From Oopsacas minuta (Eukaryota > Porifera > Hexactinellida > Lyssacinosida > Leucopsacidae): a stretch of 27,361 nucleotides of DNA. Both the position numbers and the translations under genes were made by a program. The stretch lies in assembly GCA_024704765.1 (NCBI GenBank), contig JAKMXF010000091.1, forward strand, positions 1-27,361. Direction: 5' to 3'. Below, in pieces: positions 1 through 10,528 of this stretch (the stretch's first letter is position 1; the number at the start of each line of letters is the position of its first letter). Below the pieces are notes generated by a model, which made no database searches, was not told where the DNA came from, and worked only from the letters and a program-made list of their open reading frames with translations.

Positions 1-85
1 AACCTTTACACAGTAGTTAGTAACTTAGGATAGACCTGATCTTATTTGTATTTCTATTAAACACTTACCCCCAGCTTGTTAAACT
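1..85. repeat. 85-bp exact direct repeat, copy 1 (segment start)
   Basis: These bases are identical to 11450-11534. Similarity stops at base 86 here and at an N in the other copy. An exact match of odd length lying at the extreme edge of two segments looks like a de Bruijn graph overlap between neighbouring contigs rather than a biological repeat. Confidence 0.9.
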
Positions 86-1634
86 ATCGTTGCGTCACAC
101 TTTAAGATAAATGAATCAATTATTGTGTTCTTATTATTAACAAAACAAACGATAACATCTTGTATTCATGTTAATTTTGTAAAATATGAAGAATATAGAT
201 GGATCATGGTGGTTGATCTAGTGTAATCATATTAAATATCATTTAAAGGGTCTGTATATGCATAAATAGACCCCAAATACATAAGCCCTAATGGTAACTT
301 TTGGATATTAGATAAGTAAACCGTTATAACAAATTACGAGTGATTTATAAATTATGAATAGGGTTGTGACACTTTAGAAAGTCAAGCAATAATGCAGTCT
401 AAAGTTAGGATCTGGTATACCTGGATCCAAGACAGTGCAGCATCCCAGATTATATCCCCAGAGCCCATATCCAGCAAAGGTTACACTACCCTATGTTATA
501 CCATGGGGGATGAAGTGGGCTAGCTCAGAATATACATGCTTAAATCTGGGCTAAGACTTATTACCCTCCCTGCCTATATTATATGATGTGCAAAAGTGTG
601 GGCGTCTGGTGTCATCAAAGTATTCATATGCACTATACACGATGCAAAAAGTTACATGGAAACGTAACATAACAATGTTGCACCATGTATATTACCTTCT
701 TGGTCCCTAATTGTTCACTTCCTGAATGTGATAATGTATAAATCTGATGAATAACCAAATCGTGTACTCTGAGGATGGATTAAGGCCTGAAATACGTAAT
801 ACAATTTCACATGCTAAAGTGGACAGCTTATTCAGATATGGCGAGGAAAATTGTTAGGTCTCCATAGTCTATGAGCAGCTTTACCGATACAGTTGGTCAG
901 ATGTAAACCAGACAACCTTTAGGTGCTGTTAGTACTGTGTAGGGTAAGTGATGTTCACCCGAACCACTTTCATAAGGCTGCTAGGGTTCACCGACCACTT
1001 CAAAATCCACTGGAAGAATACTATACGTATAGTTTTCAATTAGGTATGAATGAAAGATTAGGAATATAAATGCTTAAATATACCAAAACATCATTTACAC
1101 CAGTGAATCTCAACTGGTGTATGCTGTAAACTATTGTGCCTCGAAACGTTGTTCAGTGTGCCACAAAAGTTTCTGTAGCACCAACTAACATGTTTGAGAT
1201 AATTTCAGAGCTTGGTATCTGGCCTCTGTGTGGTCGAAGCCAAAGGAAATACTCCTTAACACTAATAATTACATATAAAGGGTACAATCCTTGGAAATTC
1301 TGACACCACGTAGTTGTATCTAATTTAAATACACACTTCAAAGATTGCCTAACAATATTTAGACGAAATAAGTGCACCTCAGATGGAAAGGTTCATCTAT
1401 AATCATTGGGTCAACTTGGCTCCAGAGTCATGGTATGCGAAGAATATATTTTTCCCAATTGCTCAATAATTTTGTATTATGGTGTAGGTGAATCCGGGTT
1501 CGTACAGGAATTTAACTAATTCGTGTACGGACTCAGATTTACCCCCAAATGGCTCTGGTTGTGCATCGGATCCATATTTGGCTTATGTGTCCAGAATTAA
1601 TTGAAAAGCTGAAAGGCAACAAGTGCTGATTATT
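86..1634. other. Anonymous AT-rich sequence, no gene seen
   Basis: I see no recognisable gene, RNA or element here. The open frame at 1153-1377 (minus) has no family resemblance and looks like chance. An imperfect inverted repeat around a GGTTCGTACAGG motif lies near 1495-1545 and may belong to the repeat that follows. Confidence 0.5.
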
Positions 1635-1885
1635 GGATACAGGTGTATTAAAGGTGTAGGTAGGACAAGTTCGTGTCGTCAAAGAATTTTCACACCTATG
1701 AATAAATTATGGCATAATTGTCAACACTTTTGAAATTTCGGATAATCACATTATTAAACATGTCACAGCCCTAGGAATACTTAATAGAATGAAATCTGAA
1801 ACATGGTTTCCTCTCAAAATGGTCAATTTCTTGACGTCATAATTTTTACTAATTGCAAACTCATCCTGGAATTAATTAGCCAATG
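1635..1885 (+). repeat. Interspersed repeat with TGACGTCA, copy 1
   Basis: This stretch aligns by eye, with many substitutions, to 14468-14725. Shared landmarks in order are a GGATACAGG start, GGACAAGTTCG, AATTTTCAC, TTGTCAACTTTTGAA, TCACA.TATTA, CTTGACGTCAT and AACTCAT. The TGACGTCA palindrome is at 1832-1839. No coding sequence or terminal repeat is visible, so the element class is unknown. Confidence 0.6.
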
Positions 1886-1992
1886 TGTCTGTAAAAAGTT
1901 GAAAAATTTTAGCTTCGACATTAATAATTGAGAATAACTGAGCGACGTAATGCCGAACTCCATATCGAAAACTAGCGGAGCACAGACCCGGC

Positions 1993-2496
1993 GCCTCATT
2001 CACTAAACAACTTACCTTAAGATTTGCTTAACTTCAGCAAAAACAAAGTATTTGCTTGAGTTTTAAGCAAACAAAATATTTGGTCAAACTTAAGTAAAAC
2101 TCATGTAAATCTTAAGTTAGATTTAATTTGGTATTCACTAAACAAAACTTAAGCAAAACTAAGCATTTGCTTAAAACTTACCCAAATATTACCAAAAAAC
2201 TTAAGTCATGCCTATAGTTGACTTAACTTTGATTGTCTATTCAAAGTATGTTATTAAGTTTTGAACATTTAGAAATACTTAGCGAAAACTTAACAAAATT
2301 TAGGTTATACTTAAGTATTAAGCAAATCCAATGTAAACTTAAGTTTTGCTTATAACTTAAGCAATTTTTAAGTTTTTTATTAAGTTTTGAATATTTAGGA
2401 ATACTTAACGAAAACATAAACTTTACTTAGAAATTGCTTAAGATTTACTTAATTTTAAGTTAAGCAAAACTCAAGTTGTTTAGTGAATGAGGCCCC
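1993..2496. mobile_element. MITE with GCCTCATTCACTAAACAACTT termini
   Basis: The left end (about 1993) and the reverse complement of the right end (about 2496) share GCCTCATTCACTAAACAACTT, a terminal inverted repeat of about 21 bases, with a GG prefix on both sides. The interior is non-coding and crowded with TTAAG, TTAAGCAAA and their complements. A partial copy of the terminus recurs at about 2131, and a 40-base direct repeat recurs at about 2252 and 2379. I could not define the target-site duplication, so the superfamily is open. Confidence 0.75.
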
Positions 2497-2600
2497 CAGG
2501 ATTACGGTGGTCGCGGCCCCACATCACTGCTCGACAAATTTGGTTGTTTGATGGCGTTAACCACATATTTAGTTCGATTATGCACCAAAAACTTAAGCAG

Positions 2601-2751
2601 GTGGCTTAGTTAAGCCAACCAAATATTTCGATTCTAGATAGAGATTATATAATGGGTCTCGAAAAAGGGGTAAAATGGTAGCTTATTGCCACCAAATGTA
2701 AATTTTGGTGGCTTAGGTTTGCCACAAAGTAATGTAAATTTTGTCGAGCAC
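2601..2751 (+). repeat. Diverged direct repeat, unit 1
   Basis: Together with 2907-3055 this forms two diverged copies about 306 bases apart. Both begin with a near-palindromic TTGGCTTA(G/T)TTAAGCC-like motif, contain AGATAGAGATTATA, then GATAAAATGGT or GTAAAATGGT, then a second GGCTTAG(G/T)TTxGCC motif, and end near TTTGTxxGCAC. Function unknown. Confidence 0.6.
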
Positions 2752-2906
2752 TGTCCCACATATATCTTTATTTTTGGAACCATATTTATTTTCTACGAGC
2801 CCTGAGTCAATTCTTCACCATAAACTGCATTTATACAACATATAAGGTGGCATGATTATAAGAAGGCAATTATTACTCTCGATAAATTTGCAAAATCCTG
2901 AATTTG

Positions 2907-3055
2907 TTGGCTTATTTAAGCCATTAAGAGAGAATAGCCTTAGATAGAGATTATAACGTCAGTAAAAGAGTGAGATAAAATGGTGCATAATATTAACCAG
3001 ATTCAGACTTTGATGGCTTAGTTTAGCCGAACACATTTTGAATTTGTTAGCACCC
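2907..3055 (+). repeat. Diverged direct repeat, unit 2
   Basis: This is the second copy of the unit at 2601-2751, with the same order of motifs (GGCTTA.TTAAGCC, AGATAGAGATTATA, GGCTTAGTTTAGCC) and extensive substitutions between them. Confidence 0.6.
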
Positions 3056-5145
3056 GTCCAAGGATTTCGTTATTTGACGTGGCATCCGGGAAATTAATAC
3101 ATTTGTCTAGGTATTTTGTTGGTACCATATACAACTTTTCTTTAGGTTTTATATTATAAGTAAACCATTATTTGCTAATGCAACAGTTTCTCCAGAAATT
3201 CCTAGATACTTATTAACTACCGCTACATCAATTTTTCTACTTAAATAATTCACAATATTCCCAACAGACTAGTTAATGATGAAATTAATAAACAGGAGTG
3301 AGAATATATTGGACGGCCAAGGATTTTAGCGAAAGTCAATAGGAAATGGAACTCCGTCTAGGCATTGCAGTGACTAAGATTTGCACTTGCAAGTATGTGA
3401 GCAATGTAAATCCTGAATTTCAATTAGACAGTCAGACCATAGACCATAGTCAGACTACTATAGTCAATGTTGATAAATAACTTCTTAACAAAACTTGTAG
3501 TCAGACCAAATTTACCATGACGCTCCCCTCTGGTGGTGTACGGCCCTGTTTGGAAATAAACATTGTACGTGCCCTAAATGGGCCTGCGCAGCTGTTATAG
3601 TGTTACAACAAGAGGCTATAATGAACTATTTAAATCGCAATGGATACAATTTCGATAATTTCTCTTATTTGCCAAACTCTGGGCACGTAGTGCTAGTACA
3701 TATTTGTCAAGTCTCACGAATCCAAAGTAAGACATCGGATTTGAACGCCATCTCACTCTCAATTTACCTTCTCATTTTAAACATTAAGGCAAATTGAAGT
3801 TTTAGTGATTCATAACGAAATACACACTAATTCGCCATTATGGTAGGTAAATTCGTGTTAGCCATTAATTTCATTTCAAAATCTGGCGAAAATGAATTGA
3901 TCATAGGCAAATATCACTGATATATTTTTCCAAAAGTTGACAACTATGCAAGTATTTTATGTTGAGTAGGGAACAAAACCAATATAAGGAATTTGTAGGT
4001 TAAATATTTAAGCCAACGGAGGGTATATGTAATATATTTTGACATTTGAATTATTTGAATAAAATTGGTGATCACGATCATCATCATTCGATAAAAATGG
4101 TTGAAGAACGTGATCCCGATACTGGCACCAAAATGATCGCGATCACTTTGATCACTTTTCTGAAATATTTATCCCCCTCATATAGGGAGAAGCTCTATTA
4201 CATGCGTCCGTCCTTCCTTCGGCGCGGTAGTGATAAACCCGCTAGTCCAATTGTCATAATAATTATAATATAAATTTTGGGGCCTAGATTCGAAAATTCA
4301 TAAATTTAGTCATCCCAAATAACCGAAAATATAATCGAAACGTTTTCGAGATAAGATGATTGCTATCTTCCATTCGATTACTGTATTGAAAATGATCTGC
4401 AATAATCCTACGATCGTCAAAAACGCGAACGCGATCTTGTGATCAAAGATACTAATGCCAGTGTACTTTGTGGTTTGAATGCAAAGAATAGACAAAAAAT
4501 TGATTCATTTTTAACGGTTTAAACCCGTTCTTGGTTGATGAATAATGTGAATTTCAAATTTCAATTCGATCGAATACATATAGGTCTCACAATTTGAATT
4601 TGAAGAATCAATGAAAAATAGTTCTATTTTAGGTTTCAGTCATGCTAATATTAGCAGCAATTCCAATTTACTTGAGAGTGTAACAAACTTTTGCGAATCA
4701 AATTTATTTAACTTTCTCAACACAATTCAGTTATGCTAAATCTGATTTTCTGATTTTCACATGTGTATCTTCACAACAAGTTGATTCAAAGTTGATTTGA
4801 TTAATGGTACTTTAGAGGTACAATATTTTTCAAGGAGTACTTCCAAATGACCGCATAAAAAACACCACTTAAAATCAATCCCAAAAGGCATTATAATATC
4901 TAGAAAGACATATTAAAAGCTACGTCCCGAAACAGTGCGCAACATGAAAATTTCAGCGAATTCCATTGTCACCCTTTTGTTGCTATGCAATTTCTTAATG
5001 ATTAATTTAACAAAGTATTTCAATATGCTAAATTTATCTACTCGATTGCTGCATTCGAATTACCAATAATGACTAAATACAGTATTAATATGACAACATT
5101 AACAAATTGATTTGCTGGTAATCAACCATTCTCTACGCATTTTCA
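3056..5145. other. Anonymous sequence with a GC-richer patch and GATC-rich stretches
   Basis: No gene is supported. A GC-richer patch at about 3517-3600 carries an AATAAA and could be a relic of a retroelement end, but I see no partner terminus. GATC is strongly clustered at 4070-4153 (six sites) and 4394-4445 (four sites). The open frames at 3600-3797, 4046-4273 and 4310-4495 show no family features; the middle one is low-complexity His/Asp from GATCAT repeats. Confidence 0.45.
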
Positions 5146-6820
5146 ATGCCTCAAGAACTAACTTTCCCTAACTCTCATCTTGAATTTGCGAGGATTTTGA
5201 AAGACAACAACAACTGTATCTCGACGACACTCAGTTTCGTTTCGCAGAACGTTCAACTAGACTTCGAAGAAAGGAAACAATTGGAAGCAACGCTCCTCCG
5301 AGTAAAAAGCAGGGTTAGGAAGGCAAAGAAACCGCTAGATTACTTAGAGGGAGACTGGTGGCATTATAGTACATCCATGGAACCAGAGTTGAAGAGGAAC
5401 CGATTTTATTATACCGTTGTGCTGTCCTCAGATTATGAAGAAGTCATATCCACACTCTCTGCAAACCATAAGAAGAGTTTTGACAATCTCACGATGCAAC
5501 AACAAGAACGCTCACGACTCTCTAACGTCCTGGAATCTACCAAAGCACTCTCAATTGTTGACAATACTTCAGAAATCAAGATAACTACACTTGCCTTGCA
5601 ACTGCTATCGAGCCAAACAAAACAGCGAGAAATGGCAAAAAGAAACAGCATAGTTTTACAGTCGGATATTCAAATGTACCCCAATCCTGAAACTCCACTT
5701 AGTGCGTATATGCCATCAGCCATATGCCCACCACGTCCGCCATACTTTTGCAGGCAGATGTCCACGCTACCGCCACCTCGAGCTCAAGATTTTCCCCTGC
5801 AAATCCAAATAGCAGACAGACTAGATGGCTCTGGATGTCACACTGTATATAATCAATCAAACACGTATACAGATACTAAGTCGTTTATCTTATTCTGTTT
5901 CAGGTCTGTAAAGATAATAGGCAATAGCAGCTCCGAACTCTTGAAAAATAACACTCCCAATTCTCCTTTTCCTCAACGTCCGATTTTCAGATCGCTGTGA
6001 AAGAAAACGAAGCTAATATCAAGCGATTTATGGACGATCTAATCAATTCTGATACTGACCTGATGAGAAGTGAAGGATTCACTCTTGCCCCTGATCAGTA
6101 AGTACGAGTCGACATTGTTCGATCAATGCTTGATGGGAAAATGGCAGGAATTCTATCTGGGGCAGGTTGGGCAAGTTGTCAATTATGCACAGCAACACAT
6201 AAGGAACTCAGTGATCGTGAGTTGATAATACAAGGATTTCCTATCAACAGGCACATTACTGATGCAATTCAACTTTCCGGCGAAGGAGAAGACAGCGATT
6301 TCTTTTTCACTTCTTTCAAACCAACATTGTAACATAACGCATGAACCAACCTCAACAATACACATCCTTCCAGCATCTCCGTTTCACTCGTACACTGGTA
6401 TTTCAGGTGGTTCAATCTACTAATTTATCATTTGAATTGTGGAAAACGTACATGGTCACCGACATCTTTGGCGATAAAATTCGATGATACAATATTTGTC
6501 AGAAATCTGATTGAAGGGAAGACAGGAATGAGGATAGATTAGCCGAATGCAATTGGAGGTGCTAGCTCTACTGGTAGTGTACTCGTCGAGCATTTTCCTG
6601 TGATTCGAAATAAATTGAGTGTATATCACCAGTTGTTGAAACAGAACACAAAGAAACACTTTCAAAACTACATACACACTTGTTAGCAATCTTCGAACAA
6701 TCAATTCAGAAAGGATCATTAACACCGAGGTCTTTGGTGATCTATGCACCGATACATACCTCTTAATCGTTGATTCATTACCTTGGGCGAGCATTACCCC
6801 AACATTATGCAGGGTATTAC
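5146..6820 (+). pseudogene. RAG1-like transposase-derived gene, broken
   Basis: This is a decayed RAG1-like gene. The first open frame (5146-6000, 284 codons) holds an N-terminal ERKQLE..RVKSRVRKAKK block and, at residues 224-236, a DRLDGSG..TVYNQ motif that matches the RAG1 region around catalytic Asp600 (DGMGD). A frameshift near 5990 leads into IAVKENEANIKRFMDD, which aligns with the RAG1 LADESDHE segment. After a TAA at 6099 the same frame gives DGKMAGILSG then CQLC.AT and INRHITDA, like the RAG1 zinc-binding CTLCDAT..SITR segment. Further shifts lead to THEPTSTIHILPASPFHSY, then a frame from 6408 (WFNLLIYHLNCGK.TWSPTS) with a TAG at 6540. It stops at PWASITPTL where a mariner enters. The family call is by-eye alignment from memory. 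The position equivalent to RAG1 Asp708 appears to be Lys. The part that would carry the third acidic residue is absent. Confidence 0.6.
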
Positions 6821-6822
6821 TA

Positions 6823-7890
6823 CGGGCGTTCAATAAGTAGTCGTTATCACATAGTAATTCTAAATTTTTCTAGCATAATTGTGTATTCAGTGATGGAGTT
6901 TCTCAAAGTATTCCCCTTTGTGCTGTAAAACCAATTTCAGTCTTTTTATCCAATCGAATAATACATTTTTATAGTCTTCGGTTGGTATACCTTTCATATA
7001 CTAGAAAATCGCTGATCCTATCTGAGCTCAACTCTCGAATTTCCTGCCTGATAGATGTTTCTTTAACTTTTGAAACAACCAAAAGTCACAAGGAGCTAGA
7101 TCTGGCGAGTAGGGAAGGTGATCTAGCTCCACAATCTTCATAGTTTCCAACTTTTCTCTGAACAACTTTGTTTTGTGCGGTCGGGTGTTATCATGCTATA
7201 TTCGCAATCCACGAGTTCCAGACCTAGGCCGTCGATTTTTGGTGGACTTTTTCAAACTCTGTTAGACACTCATTGGTGTAGAAGGAGCCTGTTATTGTTT
7301 GGTTTTTGGGGACACAAATCTGGCATACTGGACCATTAGAATAAAAAAATATACAGTACATAACCTTCGGGTCCCGAAAGTCATGTCGAGGGATCATTGG
7401 TGGGTCCTGTCCTTTTGCACCCATACTTTGTTTGCTTCTTTTGATAAAGGCTCAGAATAACGTACCCAAGTTTCGTCACCTGTTACTATCTCAAATAACC
7501 TTCTGGAGTAAGCTCGATCAAACTCAGAGAGCAATTTAGTAGCGCATTGGATCCTCTTTGCCTTCTGGGCCTGAGTTAGTAAATGCGGCACCCATCGAGC
7601 ACATATCTTTCGGAATTTCATATTTTCATGTACAATAGCTTGAGCAGTTCCCGTTGAAATCCCAACCGCATCAGCTATCTCCACAAGAGTGTTATGAGGG
7701 TCTTCTTCAAGTAACGCGGAGACCTCAAGGATATTTTTGTCACTGGCGCTGGAAACTGGTCCTATTCTTGCCCCATCTTCAATGGACACTCTACCTTCAC
7801 GAAAGCGTCTAGCCCAATCAACAACAGTGGAATATGGAAGTGCTGTATCCTTATAAACTTCCTCTAAATCTTTGTGGACATCTGTTGATA
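6823..7890 (-). mobile_element. Mariner element, 5' end missing
   Basis: The 3' terminus is at 6823 (CGGGCGTTCAATAAGTAG), next to a TA at 6821-6822, and resembles the terminus of the second mariner at 18351 (both contain GTTCAATAAGTA). The element runs to the N at 7891, where the transposase is cut near its N-terminus, so the 5' terminus is missing. It sits inside the RAG1-like gene, whose reading stops exactly at the TA. Confidence 0.85.
6887..7890 (-). pseudogene. Mariner (DD34D) transposase, broken
   Basis: This is the transposase relic of the mariner. It enters from the N at 7891 with STDVHKDLEEVYKDT, then shows a helix-turn-helix (LVEIADAVGISTGTAQAI) and the first catalytic motif VTGDETW (Asp codon 7475-7477). 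A one-base deletion near 7400 shifts the frame into KGQDPPMIPR. A second shift and an in-frame TAG just before HDNTRPH (Asp 7190-7192) break it again, and it ends with YSPDLAPCDFWLF (Asp 7085-7087) and KGEYFEKLHH before TGA at 6887-6889. The last two Asp are separated by 34 residues, the DD34D spacing of the mariner family. Roughly the first 20 residues are missing. Two frame breaks and one stop mean it makes no transposase. Confidence 0.9.
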
Positions 7891-7891
7891 N
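7891..7891. other. Single N: assembly junction A/B
   Basis: A lone N separates a mariner interior on the left from a Tigger interior on the right. The two reading frames that cross it differ. Neither element has its missing part on the other side, so this is a contig join and not a biological fusion. Confidence 0.9.
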
Positions 7892-8348
7892 CTCTTCCAA
7901 TCTTCAGCCCTTTCAATACTAGCATCTTGTTTTCTCCTTGTTCTTGCTTATAGATTAGATCGTGACGAAGTTTCCACCGTCCCAGCCACCCATCAGAAGG
8001 AATAAAATCAGAACCATTGGCAAGAGCAATTTCAGTTGCTTTTTGTCTCAAAATTACTCCTGAAATGCGTGCACCTTGTGCTAATTTTTGTTTAAGCCAC
8101 AAAAATAGAGCATTACTAACATCTTCTTCTTTAGATTTTCTTTGACGTTTGCGCATTCCATTACCACTATCTTCAAATTGTTCAAATATTTCGCCTTTCA
8201 ATGATACTAATCTTGATACTTGTGAAGTAGAGATACCGTACTTGACTGCTACGCTTTTCTGAGCAGCACGACCTCCTACTTCGAACTCCTTTAGTAATTT
8301 AACTTTCTCCTGTAGTGCCAGATCATTCCGTGATTTAGAAGTTGTCAT
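7892..8348 (-). pseudogene. Tigger/pogo transposase, N-terminal part only
   Basis: About 152 codons are open from ATG at 8348. Residues about 8-55 (LALQEKVKLLKEFEVGGRAA to the VAVKYGISTSQVSRLV helix-turn-helix) match the N-terminal CENP-B/Psq-type DNA-binding domain. Residues about 70-145 (SNALFLWLKQKLAQG, then SDGWLGRWKLRHDL) match the second, Tc5/CENP-B-type DNA-binding domain. These bind the ends of the element. The catalytic DDE domain should follow but is cut off by the N at 7891. No frameshift or stop is visible in the part present, so the copy may have been young. It reads inward from the terminus at 8994, with a long untranslated leader of repeats. It is partial, not proven to be a pseudogene. 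Confidence 0.85.
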
Positions 8349-8415
8349 GGAGAGTTGTGCTACGGTTGCGATATTAGGTAGAAAAGTAAATAATTAAAGT
8401 TTAAACAATTACTGT

Positions 8416-8488
8416 AACCTCAATTATCCGTACTCCATAGGACCATTCAAAACGTTTGGATAATCAAGAATCTGGATTATTGAGGTAA
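8416..8488. repeat. Inverted repeat upstream of the Tigger transposase
   Basis: ACCTCAATTATCCG on the left pairs imperfectly with CTGGATTATTGAGGT on the right, around a spacer of about 45 bases. It lies in the leader just upstream of the transposase start and could be a further binding site or a remnant of an older pogo-type end. Confidence 0.5.
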
Positions 8489-8652
8489 TTTATGCATGGT
8501 GGAATAGGGAATGCGACCTGAGGCGGGTGAGTAAAGTCATCATCTTAGTTTTGTAAATTGTATCGAATTGGTGTTGTTGATTGTAGAATATTAAAATTCC
8601 TAGTTTTAAAACCAAACCACATTACAATGACTATAAACAAATATACAATTTG

Positions 8653-8905
8653 GATTAATTGGGATTTTCATCCCAATTAACCGACTATGAACTTTCATAT
8701 AATCGGTTAACCGGGATAAGAAATCCCTATTAACTCATTAGGAACTTCATACAACCGGTTAATCGGGATAGAAATCCCTATTAACCGATTAGGAACTTCA
8801 TATAATTGGTTAATCAGGATAAGAAATCCTAATTGAACCGATTAGGAACTTTCAAATTTTCAGTTAATCGGGATAAAAAATCCCGATTAACCGATTCGAT
8901 GTCCC
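8653..8905. repeat. Subterminal tandem array of palindromic ~51-bp units
   Basis: About four and a half tandem units of 50-54 bases. Each contains GGTTAATCGGGATAAGAAAT followed by its near complement (ATCCCTATTAACCGATT) and a GGAACTTCAT linker. Each unit is thus both a direct repeat and a hairpin. The motif (TTAATCGGGA) is the same as in the terminal repeat, so the array multiplies terminus-like sites next to the end of the element. Confidence 0.85.
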
Positions 8906-8996
8906 AATTGTCCGACGAGTTTTCTATGTAAAAAATCTGTTCCCCAACTTTTGTCCCGTTTAAGCGGATATCCCGATTAAGCGGCTTCCACTGTAT

Positions 8997-10528
8997 TCTA
9001 CAATTTCCTGCAGCTAATCATAAATTTTTTATGCTTAGGAGTATAGCATCATGGATAACTCGAAAGATTCTAGGTAATTGGTGTTGAAAAGCACTGCTCT
9101 ATATTATTTCATGCAAATAATTATGGTTCGAAAGTCACTTAAATCACCTAATGTAATTCGGAGTCAGGAGTAATATGCATATATATATATATATATGGCA
9201 GACCATTAAGCGCTCCTATCCCGAAATGGAGAGGCCCTCTCACCTCCCATTCCATATGAAAATTTAACCATTGTACATTAGGTAAAATTCAGAAATTGTA
9301 CTACGATCCCCAGCAACCACTTGTTATAGCAACAAAAGTAGAATACTGAATTTATGTAGGATGTCTATGAAATTTGTAAATTGTTTTCAATTCAATGAGT
9401 TGCGCTCCTTTAATGCTCTAATATATGTTGCAATATCAAGTCTGAATTTGTCCCTTTCCTAACAGCCTATTATCAATAGATATTTAAAGGAGATTTTAGA
9501 ACGATCACTCTTTTAGTACTCCATCTAATTCAATATCTATTATATATTTCTTTTAGTGAGTGTCTAATAATTTTACACTGCTTATTGGGTAAATCTTACA
9601 ATATTTCGTGTGACATTTATCTTTAGAGAATTTGATATATTCTCTTTGCTAATACAACGAATAAAGTATCTTGTGTTATAAACATATTTTCAACTCGTAT
9701 ATACTAAATTCGGGTTGAGATTCTTCTAAGGGTGGAGAAAAGTTATTCACATATTTGTGAGTTGATATTCTTCATTTCATATGTTTTGACAAATCTCACG
9801 CAATAAGGGAAGTTATAATTGTGATTATTGAATGAAATCATTGCAATTCCATCCAGTAAAATTCATCAGGATAATCTTTGTGACTAAATTTTAATTATCC
9901 TATTTTTGAAAATAGGATAAATAATATTTTCCGTCGTTCCATCACTCGTAGTTGAGTATTATTTGCTCTAGTAACAGTATAAGAGATAACATAGTATTAG
10001 CTATTATACATATGGCTAGTATTTAATGCTTTGATATAACTTGAAATATATTAATTTGGACGAGTGTGAAGTTCGCAGCGCGCTGATGCATCAAGTTATG
10101 AGTACGACTAAAGGCATTATATCTCAGTCACCTCTTGGTTAATCGAGATGAAATCTCGCATGTAGCATTGTCTCGTGTGAGCCTTTCTCATATTCGATAA
10201 TTAATCTTGATGACACCTTTCTCCACACAATAACATTGCAAATTTAGTAATACTATATCTTCATAGGGGAATATTCAGCACAATTAAAGAACATAATCTA
10301 TCAGTCCATTTCCAATCAATTCTACTGAAATTTGTTGAATACCTCAGTAATGTGCGTGGCTTTAATCTTATTCAATAATTAATCCTGATCACACCTACTC
10401 TTGCTGTAATGACATTGCAAAAATTGTAGTAGTAAATCCCCTTTAATAGTCAGGGCTGGCTGCTACTCTGAAATTGTGACAAGTTGAGTAAGGGCACCAA
10501 AATTGTTACAAAGTTACAGTAGGGTATA
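8997..10528. other. Anonymous AT-rich sequence
   Basis: No gene is seen. An (AT)n microsatellite of about nine repeats lies at 9179-9196. Two diverged direct repeats lie at about 10185-10265 and 10365-10445. They share AATAATTAATC.TGAT.ACACCT, ACATTGCAAA and a TAGTA..A..CC tail. The rest shows nothing recognisable. Confidence 0.5.

Larger units (their letters stand above)
7892..8994 (-). mobile_element. Tigger/pogo element, 5' half
   Basis: The terminus CAGTGGAAGCCGCTTAATCG (reverse complement of 8975-8994) is followed by the TA at 8995-8996 expected of Tc1/mariner/pogo insertion. From there inward come a subterminal array (8653-8905), a spacer shared with the deletion derivative at 10529-11009, and the transposase start at 8348. 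The element is cut at 7891. Its missing 3' end may be the piece at 16254-16436. Confidence 0.85.

Noticed and set aside
3517-3600. GC-richer patch with AATAAA as a retroelement long terminal repeat
   Set aside because: No paired repeat, no TG...CA boundaries with duplication, and no retroelement coding sequence nearby.
6091-6130. GTAAGT at 6098-6103 as a splice donor in the RAG1-like gene
   Set aside because: The same frame continues with family-like sequence (VRVDIVRSMLDGKM) directly after the TAA, so a nonsense mutation explains it better than an intron.
7851-8348. An apparent Tigger-mariner chimeric open frame crossing 7891
   Set aside because: The frame crosses a lone N, the two transposases are in different frames, and each is truncated exactly there. 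This is an assembly join, not a fusion gene.
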